A stretch of DNA of 64,000 nucleotides. Source: Albugo candida (taxonomy: Eukaryota; Oomycota; Peronosporomycetes; Albuginales). Of this stretch, positions 56,659-64,000 are shown one piece after another (position 1 is the first letter of the stretch; every line of letters starts with the position of its first letter). The stretch lies in NCBI GenBank assembly GCA_040437565.1, contig JBDOQK010000024.1, forward strand, positions 372,001 to 436,000, written 5' to 3'. Below the pieces are notes generated by a model. It was given only the letters and a program-made list of their open reading frames with translations, did no database searches and was not told where the DNA came from. The translations under genes were made by a program, and so were the position numbers.

Positions 56659-58911
56659 ATGGTTCATGATATCGATGCGTATGCGTACGTTATCACATCC
56701 TGCGTGTTTGGAATGGCGTTCGCTGCGTACCTATTTTGGGAAGTAAACAAAATCAAAGTCACACGGCGTGGTGAAACTTACTCGCTCTTGCTGTCGGACG
56801 TACGAGGTCAAACGGCCGATCGCCTTTTCGAGATCCATGCTGCCATACAAGAGGGAGCGCGGGCTTTCTTGTTTGCTGAATATACTTTGTGTCTTGCGTT
56901 TATCATCGTCTTTGGGACTATTGTATTGGTGCTGACTTCGTATGTCAATAAACCCGAGAAAACATTTGATTGGACATTTGGCTCAATGAATGCCACAGCA
57001 TTCGCGATTGGTGGATTGACTTCCATGGCTTCTGGATACTTGGGAATGATGGTTGCTGTATATGCTAATGCTAGAACGACGGTGTCTGCAATGCGTGAGG
57101 GCTCAAGAGGATGGAAGGAGAGCTTTAATACAGCATTTCGTGCCGGTGGAGTGATGGGGTATGGTCTCACTTCTCTGGCACTTTTGGTTCTTTTCGTTTT
57201 GATAAAGATTTTTGAGTACCAATATCCTCTTTCCAGTAATGCGAAACAGCTTTTTGAAGCTATCGCCGGTTATGGTCTCGGTGGTTCCTCCATTGCAATG
57301 TTTGGTCGTGTTGGTGGCGGCATATATACCAAAGCTGCTGATGTTGGCGCGGATTTGGCTGGAAAAGTTGTTGAGAACATTCCAGAAGATGACCCACGTA
57401 ATCCTGCTACAATTGCAGACAATGTCGGTGACAACGTCGGTGATGTTGCGGGTATGGGCTCTGATCTTTTTGGATCGTTGGCCGAGGCTACTTGTGCTAC
57501 CCTTATCATCTCCACTCAAAGCACGGAAATAATCAACGCGGGATGGCCAGCTATTTTGTTTCCGCTTGTGGTCACAGGAACGGGTATTTTTGTCTGCGCC
57601 GCAACAAGTTTTCTGGCGACTCACGTATGGGCGGTGAAAGCTGAAAGAGATGTTGAAAGAGTGCTCAAGATTCAGCTATTTGTATCTGCTGCTTTAATGA
57701 CTATTTGCATCATTCCGATTGCATTTTGGTTACTTCCATCGTCGTTCACAATCGCTGGAATCTATCATTTGTCGCCATTTCATGCGTTCGAATGTGTGGC
57801 TATCGGTCTGTGGGGAGGTTGTTTTGTCGGCTTTATAACCGAGTACTTCACGTCGCACAGTTATCGTCCAGTACGTGAGGTTGCTCAATCATGCGAAACG
57901 GGCGCGGCTACCAACATCATTTATGGTTTGGCACTGGGGTACAAATCCGCCATTATTCCAATCACAGTGATATCGATTGCAGTCTATATCAGCTTTTCAG
58001 TAGCTGGAATGTATGGTGTAGCTCTGTCAGCTCTTGGATTTCTCGGAACGCTTGCCACTTGTCTCTCTATCGATGTGTATGGACCTATTTGCGACAACGC
58101 TGGAGGTATCGCAGAAATGGCTGAGCTTCCTGCTGAAGTTCGAGATAAAACCGATGCTCTTGACGCCGCTGGAAATACCACTGCTGCCATTGGCAAAGGA
58201 TTCGCGATTGGTTCTGCAGCATTGGTGTCACTAGCTCTATTTGGGGGATTTGTCACTCGCATTGAGGAAACAAGCATTAACATCCTATCGCCTATAACTT
58301 TTGCTGGGTTGTTTATGGGGGCAATGCTCCCATACTGGTTCACAGCTCTCACCATGAAATCGGTAGGTGTTGCAGCAATGGAAATGGTCAAAGAAGTCAA
58401 GCATCAATTCGCTACGATTCCAGGCCTTCTTGAAGGCTTACCAGGCCACGGTCCACCCGATCATGCTCGTTGTATCAAGATATCAACAGACGCGTCACTT
58501 CGAGAAATGGTGCCGCCAGGTCTGCTAGTGATGCTTTCCCCCATCATCGCTGGCACTTTTTTCGGCGTTCATGCTGTATGTGGTCTTCTTGTTGGCGCGT
58601 TGACCTCAGGAGTACAATTGGCGATATCTCAGTCGAACACCGGAGGCGCATGGGACAACGCGAAAAAGTATGTGGAAAAAGGATGTGTGACTATCGAAGA
58701 CAAAGAAGGAAAGCTGATTGTTCAAGGAAAAGGAAGCGCAATCCATAAAGCGGCCGTTATTGGCGATACAGTGGGAGACCCGCTAAAGGACACATCAGGA
58801 CCAGCTCTGAATATCCTGATGAAGCTTATGGCGATCATCTCGCTCGTGTTTGGCGACTTTTTCAAAAGCATCAATGACGGACGCGGTATCTTCAACATTG
58901 ACCAACATTAA
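56659..58911 (+). CDS. Second, identical V-PPase copy (probable assembly duplicate)
   Basis: The encoded 750 residues are identical to the protein at 53797-56049, and the flanks are identical as well. It lies wholly in the right-hand copy of the 2762-base repeat next to the N run. I treat it as the same locus represented twice. Were it real, a very recent duplication or gene conversion would be needed, and read depth over the pair should be normal rather than halved. Confidence 0.85.
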   Translation: MVHDIDAYAYVITSCVFGMAFAAYLFWEVNKIKVTRRGETYSLLLSDVRGQTADRLFEIHAAIQEGARAFLFAEYTLCLAFIIVFGTIVLVLTSYVNKPEKTFDWTFGSMNATAFAIGGLTSMASGYLGMMVAVYANARTTVSAMREGSRGWKESFNTAFRAGGVMGYGLTSLALLVLFVLIKIFEYQYPLSSNAKQLFEAIAGYGLGGSSIAMFGRVGGGIYTKAADVGADLAGKVVENIPEDDPRNPATIADNVGDNVGDVAGMGSDLFGSLAEATCATLIISTQSTEIINAGWPAILFPLVVTGTGIFVCAATSFLATHVWAVKAERDVERVLKIQLFVSAALMTICIIPIAFWLLPSSFTIAGIYHLSPFHAFECVAIGLWGGCFVGFITEYFTSHSYRPVREVAQSCETGAATNIIYGLALGYKSAIIPITVISIAVYISFSVAGMYGVALSALGFLGTLATCLSIDVYGPICDNAGGIAEMAELPAEVRDKTDALDAAGNTTAAIGKGFAIGSAALVSLALFGGFVTRIEETSINILSPITFAGLFMGAMLPYWFTALTMKSVGVAAMEMVKEVKHQFATIPGLLEGLPGHGPPDHARCIKISTDASLREMVPPGLLVMLSPIIAGTFFGVHAVCGLLVGALTSGVQLAISQSNTGGAWDNAKKYVEKGCVTIEDKEGKLIVQGKGSAIHKAAVIGDTVGDPLKDTSGPALNILMKLMAIISLVFGDFFKSINDGRGIFNIDQH

Positions 58912-59002
58912 ACTTCTAGGTGTTTTTTAGCCAATCCGATAAAGGCTAGTTTCTCGATTATAATTGGCTATTATAGCACACTTTTCTTGGGAATCGCTTT
59001 AA

Positions 59003-60270
59003 ATGCTCCCTACAGTTTTGCGAACAAAGCGTCCTTCTAACGAGAACGCGTGGCTTCTAATTCCCAAAGTGTATGTATACATCGGCGCTAGTTTGCTGTT
59101 TCTCATTGGAAGCATTTTTGGTGCTGGATATACGTCGCGTACCTCCCAATACGCAGCAAATACTCGTCAAGCACTGAGGAATGCCAAGCCGACTGTCTTA
59201 GTCACTGGAGGATTGGGATTCATAGGAAGTCACGTTGTCGACGACCTCCTTTCCAATGCGTTCAATGTACGAATTTCCATATTGCCAATAACTGTGAATG
59301 ACAACATTTTTGCTCAGGTTGTGATTTTTGATGACATGAGCAATGGGAAGAATCTTAATCGCGGAGCTGCTGCAATTCTATTAAAGGATATCACATCTAT
59401 CGACGATTACGCATTCATTCCGTATAAAGTAAGAGATTTGTAATTGTTTTGCTAAAAAAAACAATTTATTGGAAACGTTGTGCTAAAAATGCAATTTATT
59501 GGAATTTTTAGATTGATTATATAATTCATTTGGCTGCGGCGATATCTGTGGAAGAAAGCACACGAATGCCTGAGAAATATGAACGGATCAATTTTGAAGG
59601 ATCTCGTAAAGTGCTGGAATGGGCAGCACTAAACGGAGTGAAGAAAGTTGTTGCTGCGTCGACGGGTGCAACGTACGGGATCCCAAAGGCCGAAAATCTT
59701 CCATTACGTGAAGAAGATGCCACAGGAGGGATATGTGCGTACGCCACTACCAAAATGAGAATGGAACATATCATGAAAGACTTTAATGGAAAATATGGTC
59801 TACCAAGCACAGCCTTGAGATTCTTCAACGTGTATGGTCCCCGACAAGATCCACATTCATCGTACAGCGGCGTCATTTCTTGGTTTATGGATGAAGCCAT
59901 GAAAAATGGAACTATCAAAGTTAACGGTGATGGGACTCAATATCGCGATTTTGTGTACGTGAAGGATGTCGCTCGAGCTATCCGTATCGCCATGCTATCA
60001 TCCGAACAAGGTTTTGATGTCTTCAACGTATGCACCGGAGTGAAAACCACCATAAACAAGATTGCTAGCACGGTCGTTGAGGCCTTCAAGTCCACTGCTG
60101 CAATTGAACACGTTCCTTTTCGACAAGGTGACGTCACTGAATCTGTTGGCAGCACAGCAAAAGCCGAACAAAAGCTGCATTTCCAAGCCATTTACTCGCT
60201 AAAACAAGGAATTGAAGAAACTCGAGATTGGTTCCGTCAAACGAACCACGATCCAGTGAACAATGTGTAG
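59003..60270 (+). CDS. Membrane-anchored NAD-dependent sugar-nucleotide epimerase
   Basis: Exons are 59003-59266, 59318-59428 and 59512-60270 (introns 51 and 83 nt), 377 residues. A single N-terminal anchor (VYVYIGASLLFLIGSIFGA) gives a type II topology, as in Golgi sugar-nucleotide enzymes. The Rossmann motif is TVLVTGGLGFIGSH (about residue 68). The catalytic Tyr/Lys pair is YATTK (about 201). Family strings are IIHLAAA, RFFNVYGPRQDPHS and NGDGTQYRDFVYVKDV. It belongs to the extended SDR group, most like UDP-glucose/UDP-GlcNAc/UDP-glucuronate 4-epimerases; the substrate is not decidable by eye. It would supply activated sugars for wall or glycoprotein synthesis. Confidence 0.87.
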
Positions 60271-60326
60271 AATATTTGCATGATAATCCAATCTATTATT
60301 TCGACCGAATCGTATCTTGGTTGTCT

Positions 60327-63008
60327 CTAACACACGTCATCAAGCATTGGAGCCATCTTACTATTGGGCGATACCATCATGATTTGCTGCATTTTCCGCT
60401 GAAATCGTTCAGCGTATTGTCGTGGGGGAGCAGCCGAAATTCCGTTTTCATCACATTGCAAAATCTGTATCTTCCACCATCGCTCTAATCTCTTCTTCCA
60501 CGTCCAAGTTTGGAGAATATCAATGACTCCAAACGTATAATAGTCAGGTCCCACAACAGCACACGCGAGATACCCAGGCTTCTCTAGCGCCCGTCTTCCG
60601 ATCCAGTGACAGTTTTCATTTCTATCACAGCTCTTTAGCGCCTCAACAATTGAATGGCTGGTCCGATAATGACGAAGACTGGCTTTGTTGTACAAAAGAG
60701 GAATTTGTTCCGGAGGATACGCGTACGAGCTTTTATGACTCGAAGTCAAAGGCTCGTCACTGGATGCTAATAAGGACACTCGACATGTGCGATTGAATGT
60801 GAGGCGATTATGATACTCGATCTCCTGTAGCGTTTGTATCTCCTGCTCATTTTCTTGTTCTGGCTCCTCCTCATCTTTTGGACTATCGACTGGAGATGCT
60901 TGGTAACAGGAATCCGTGCTGTCTCCGGTCACAATTGATACAAATGAATCCGCATTGGAACGATGGCAAACACCATACGTTACTTTTCGTTTGCTTGGAG
61001 AAGACTTGAGCTGACTCACATCGAACGATGCTTGATCTACGACATATTTGGTGCTGTGCGTGCTCAAAAGGAGACTGTAATCCATGATTCCATGAGAACA
61101 AAGGAAGCGGCTGTCATTTTCTAATTGACGCACAACATCTGTCGCTATTTTGGCACTGTCAGACGCATACTCGACAAATGACGAAGCCTTACCGATTTCT
61201 GGCACTAAGCGGACTTTACGATGGAAATCGTTGTCTTTCAAGACAACATGCGGAAGATGGGCACCATGAATGCTATACACACAGCTCTCACTGAACAAAG
61301 GATTGCAAGCATCAGTGGCCAAGTTTCCAAGGAGAAAAGGGAGACTTACTTGCATCCAAACTTGAATGGGCTGCTGCAGTACGTGCAGATAACAGTCTTC
61401 CCGGGCGGAATTGGCTATAAAGCATAAAAGTTGACTTGCAAGTCGGACGTATTGTCGTCTTCGTACCTTTGCATTTCGGTCGACCCAAGAGCCTTTAATG
61501 TCGAAGAACTGATGCATGCTCACTTTGCCGATCACATTTCCCATCACAACAAAACTGAACGTTTGCCGATACATTTCGATGGAGTGACATCCATAAAAGC
61601 GCGTCAAGTGAGACATTGGATTTTCTTTCATGTACTGAATGTAATCAGGAAGCATTCGCAACAACACATTGCGCTCGCTCTTTGTCACTGTCTTCACAAT
61701 GAACGAGTAATCCGCTGTGTAAAACATGAAAGCCCCACTTGATCCGCCAGACTGAATACGCTCATGACACGTCGATAGGAACGATTTTCGGTAAAGAGTT
61801 TCTTTGATCCCAAAGCCCTGACGCATATCCTGGAAGGAGAGAGGATGGTAGTCGGCAAATCGCACGGTCATTCCGAGTTCGTGTAAACGAAGATGGACAA
61901 CACGGCGAGAAACCGACATCTTCGATGCATTGGAAGAAGCCGCGACAATTCCCCGCGTCGCGAAATGTAAAACTTCTTTGCGGAGTGCCACATTCAATTG
62001 CGGCTCAAGATCAATGTCAACATCACTGAATTCATCGTCATCTCGAATGTGATTGCTTTCTTCGTTCTGCTGCACACCTAATGATGCGGACGTGAGCTCT
62101 TTTTTCGTTCGCTGATCCGAATTCGACGACACGTTTGTCACTGAGAGCCATATGATCAGATCAACAACGCCTCTGGACGTCTGCAAGAATGATAATGCGC
62201 TTTGCGTTTTGACTGTGATGGAAATCGATCGGTATCGGTCGGCGATCACATACGCCAGCCATAAGGAGATGACCACAAACTGATAGACGAGATAGGTGAA
62301 TGTGGAAATTCGAGCGATTTGGATGACGTCTTTCTTCACATGCAATGCTTCTCGCATGCCCGCAAACGTATGCGATCGCTTCTCCAAAACGGAAAAGGCT
62401 ACAGCAGACAGAACACAAATTATCACAATGCTGTAATACACGAGCAACGATTCAGTATCAGTCTCATTGATCGCACAATTCACCACTTTGCGATTTCTAT
62501 GGATTTCACTGTCAGAAAGCCATAAACCCAAGCCGACTAAACCTCCCGTCGTCCACGCAAACCAATGATAAAATACCATATTTTGCTTTGTATTTGTGAA
62601 AGGATTCGTACAAGACTGGTATAAATCAAGGGACATATTAAGGAACCAGCATTCGGAAGAAACTGCTACCGATTGAGTGAGAATGCCTAGCACTCGACAC
62701 TGCGCGCTGGTCGCAAGGTATTGATTCCAGCTAAGCTCAAATCGAACGGCATATACCAAATCGACCACAGCCTTCCAATACAGAATGGGATTGGGATGAC
62801 GTCGCCACTTTTTCCGACGCGAGTACATTAACACAATGATCGCACAGCTTATCATCGATACAAAAGCGCCTGTATGCGCATACAAAATGTGTATATTTTC
62901 ATTGTACTGAATCACAAACGGATGCGAGGTTGGGATAGCGATCAATGTTGTCGGTTTAGAAGACAACGCAGCTAAGCCGTTCACAGCACTTTGTTTAATC
63001 GTATTCAT
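60327..63008 (-). CDS. GPCR-PIPK: seven-helix receptor fused to phosphatidylinositol-phosphate kinase
   Basis: A single exon of 893 residues. The first ~310 residues contain seven hydrophobic helices, for example GAFVSMISCAIIVLMY, WFAWTTGGLVGLGLWL, LVYYSIVIICVLSAVAF, TYLVYQFVVISLWLAYVI. A Ser/acidic linker leads to a PIPK catalytic domain (about 350-893) with FFDIKGSWVDR, VVLKDNDFHRK, GIMDYSLLLSTH and TFGVIDILQTWTWKKRLERW, the last being the C-terminal PIPK signature. There is a low-complexity acidic insert (EEEPEQENEQE). Receptor-lipid-kinase fusions are known from oomycetes and Dictyostelium (RpkA); they are thought to couple an outside signal directly to PIP2 production. The signature loop suggests type I/II specificity but I cannot choose. 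Confidence 0.92.
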   Translation of the reverse strand: MNTIKQSAVNGLAALSSKPTTLIAIPTSHPFVIQYNENIHILYAHTGAFVSMISCAIIVLMYSRRKKWRRHPNPILYWKAVVDLVYAVRFELSWNQYLATSAQCRVLGILTQSVAVSSECWFLNMSLDLYQSCTNPFTNTKQNMVFYHWFAWTTGGLVGLGLWLSDSEIHRNRKVVNCAINETDTESLLVYYSIVIICVLSAVAFSVLEKRSHTFAGMREALHVKKDVIQIARISTFTYLVYQFVVISLWLAYVIADRYRSISITVKTQSALSFLQTSRGVVDLIIWLSVTNVSSNSDQRTKKELTSASLGVQQNEESNHIRDDDEFSDVDIDLEPQLNVALRKEVLHFATRGIVAASSNASKMSVSRRVVHLRLHELGMTVRFADYHPLSFQDMRQGFGIKETLYRKSFLSTCHERIQSGGSSGAFMFYTADYSFIVKTVTKSERNVLLRMLPDYIQYMKENPMSHLTRFYGCHSIEMYRQTFSFVVMGNVIGKVSMHQFFDIKGSWVDRNAKVRRRQYVRLASQLLCFIANSAREDCYLHVLQQPIQVWMQVSLPFLLGNLATDACNPLFSESCVYSIHGAHLPHVVLKDNDFHRKVRLVPEIGKASSFVEYASDSAKIATDVVRQLENDSRFLCSHGIMDYSLLLSTHSTKYVVDQASFDVSQLKSSPSKRKVTYGVCHRSNADSFVSIVTGDSTDSCYQASPVDSPKDEEEPEQENEQEIQTLQEIEYHNRLTFNRTCRVSLLASSDEPLTSSHKSSYAYPPEQIPLLYNKASLRHYRTSHSIVEALKSCDRNENCHWIGRRALEKPGYLACAVVGPDYYTFGVIDILQTWTWKKRLERWWKIQILQCDENGISAAPPRQYAERFQRKMQQIMMVSPNSKMAPMLDDVC

Positions 63009-63576
63009 CTAATCGGACAAGAGTGAAACCTATGAGTAATCCCTTCGCAAATTTCGGCCATGTAAAGGAACGATCCACAAAAGCAGCCGATGAGACCAAT
63101 CAATCTTTCTGAAATCTTTTGAAAAGGCGTGATTGGCTACAAGTATCTGACTACATTAACGTAGGAAGGATATGGAGCCTCTTGCAGGATGGGTTTTCTG
63201 CGCTACGGCGAGGGATCTATCGACTATCGTGCACTGTCTTGTGCTACGCTAGACAAAGTAGAGGTCTCACTCTTCGAATGCGCCATCCAGCTTCTATTAT
63301 TGTTCGCTATTGTGTCTGTAGTAGTCTCTTTACTCAGCTACCTATCTCCTAAATTTCCTATGGGAATCGATTCAACCGAAACATAGCTCTACGTTTTCGC
63401 TTCCTCGTATGACACCCGCCTTTCTAGCGGTGACATTATCTGCCGTTAAAGTCCTTTTGACGCTTCCTGGTGCTCGAGTCACGTAATGCTGACGCCACTC
63501 AGCGTGGTACACACGAATGAACATGATGTATTCCTTCTAACGGCATTGAGATACTAACGAGAACCTAACGGTTGAA
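63009..63576. other. Intergenic region containing one possible small membrane-protein frame
   Basis: This region upstream of GPCR-PIPK holds a frame at 63189-63386 (65 residues) with one hydrophobic segment (LLLLFAIVSVVVSLLSYL). The frame has an ATG and a stop, but there is no family or splice evidence, so it may be chance. Confidence 0.4.
63189..63386 (+). CDS. Possible 65-residue single-pass membrane protein
   Basis: The frame starts MGFLRYGEGSIDYRALSC and contains one strong transmembrane segment (residues ~34-54, LLLLFAIVSVVVSLLSYL), followed by a short Pro/Ser-rich tail. No homologue is recognised. Size and position (divergent from GPCR-PIPK, 180 bases from its ATG) allow a real small gene, but random hydrophobic frames of this size occur. 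Confidence 0.3.
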   Translation: MGFLRYGEGSIDYRALSCATLDKVEVSLFECAIQLLLLFAIVSVVVSLLSYLSPKFPMGIDSTET

Positions 63577-63924
63577 ATGGGCAATTCGCACGAGAAAAGT
63601 AGTGAATACAAAGGTCCATTCGGCGACATTGTGGGTTTCATTCCTTCACACAATAAGTCGACATGTTCGAATAACAGCGTTACNNNNNNNNNNNNNNNNN
63701 NNNNNNNNNNNNNNNNNNNNNNNNNNNNNNNNNNNNNNNNNNNNNNNNNNNNNNNNNNNNNNNNNNNNNNNNNNNNNNNNNNNATTCGGCGACATTGTGG
63801 GTTTCATTCCTTCACACAATAAGTCGACATGTTCGAATAACAGCGTTACCGTTTAGGAATACGACCAACTCGCACGTAAATATGAAGCGCTAACAAAATC
63901 ACGCAAAAGCGACGATATACACGC
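63577..63924 (+). CDS. 5' part of a gene running off the window, myristoylation-like start
   Basis: Exon 1 begins MGNSHEKSSEYKGPFGDI. A 60-nt GT..AG intron (63797-63856 in the right copy) keeps phase and leads to exon 2 (EYDQLARKYEALTKSRKSDD), which ends at a GTATCA donor near 63925. The left copy of exon 1's end (63618-63683) recurs exactly at 63784-63849 around a 100-N gap, so exon 1 is really about 54 bases. The heptad-like exon 2 suggests a coiled coil. Gly-2 could be acylated, though residue 6 is Glu, which is unfavourable. The rest lies beyond the window. Confidence 0.55.
63618..63849. repeat. Exact 66-base direct repeat flanking a 100-N gap (likely contig overlap)
   Basis: Bases 63618-63683 equal 63784-63849 across the N run 63684-63783, inside the first exon/intron of the gene at the right edge. 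Confidence 0.9.
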
Positions 63925-64000
63925 GAATTTCAAGGTATCATTAAAGGTGAACATTCGCATAAGACTGATTTTACGCTGATATCAGACCGCTTTCCATCTT

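Larger units (their letters stand above)
53505..59128. repeat. Exact 2762-base direct repeat flanking a 100-N gap (false tandem duplication)
   Basis: Bases 53505-56266 recur without visible difference as 56367-59128, abutting the N run 56267-56366 on both sides. The block starts mid-gene (small unknown protein) and ends mid-exon (epimerase exon 1), and the encoded 750-residue proteins are identical. Biology rarely gives such boundaries; unmerged overlapping contigs do. Confidence 0.93.

Noticed and set aside
56659-58911. A second V-PPase paralogue in tandem
   Set aside because: It is identical to the first copy, including non-coding flanks, and the repeat ends exactly at an N run; treated as an assembly artefact although listed for completeness.
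1-64000. CRISPR arrays, rRNA operons and virus-derived elements
   Set aside because: No regular spacer repeats, no rRNA-like conserved stretches and no reverse-transcriptase, integrase or capsid motifs were recognised.

Overview
The window is eukaryotic and gene-dense. It looks like an oomycete, most likely a white rust (Albugo-type) genome; this is inferred from gene content, not from a database match. Supporting points are a 7TM-receptor/phosphatidylinositol-phosphate-kinase fusion (a GPCR-PIPK, known from oomycetes and Dictyostelium), a FYVE/WW multidomain protein, a CDPK with four EF-hands, a plant-type K+-dependent proton pyrophosphatase, a flagellar-gene relic, and many very short GT..AG introns (about 47-83 nt) between genes only tens of bases apart.

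Layout. 0-6 kb: FG-nucleoporin, a conserved unknown and importin-alpha. 6-10.5 kb: duplicated, decaying spacer modules plus one secreted nucleoside-hydrolase-like gene. 10.6-23.4 kb: ABC half-transporter, a 2187-residue WW-WW-FYVE-helical-repeat protein and a UFD1/UBX/UBA protein. 24-41 kb: the intact spindle-checkpoint gene MAD1 followed by an array of duplicated modules. Each module holds a decayed MAD1 3' end, a decayed minus-strand frame and a secreted nucleoside-hydrolase-like gene. Two further members of that family look intact, one is a pseudogene, and a fused importin-alpha/CFAP91 relic lies among them. 42.7-63 kb: housekeeping genes, namely CDPK, Vti1 SNARE, BAG protein, acidic protein, double-SANT protein, a hmU-DNA-kinase-like helical domain/PHD protein, transaldolase, an adenylate-forming enzyme, V-PPase, a membrane-anchored sugar-nucleotide epimerase and GPCR-PIPK. 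The start of another gene lies at the right edge.

Assembly. There are twelve runs of exactly 100 N. Eight are flanked by exact direct copies of 24 to 2762 bases, the signature of overlapping contig ends left unmerged. The two identical V-PPase genes, the split nucleoside-hydrolase-like gene at 28-29.8 kb and other 'tandem duplications' at these gaps are therefore probably artefacts. The gap inside importin-alpha hides about 0.5 kb, judged from its pseudogene copy.

Biology. Themes are nuclear transport and chromatin (nucleoporin, importin-alpha, MAD1, SANT, HMUDK-PHD), membrane traffic and phosphoinositide signalling (Vti1, FYVE protein, GPCR-PIPK), calcium signalling (CDPK) and pyrophosphate/pentose-phosphate metabolism. 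The fast-evolving part is the MAD1-linked array of secreted nucleoside-hydrolase-like proteins, in which at least one intact member has lost the metal-binding aspartates. I recognised no virus-derived element, CRISPR array, rRNA or tRNA.
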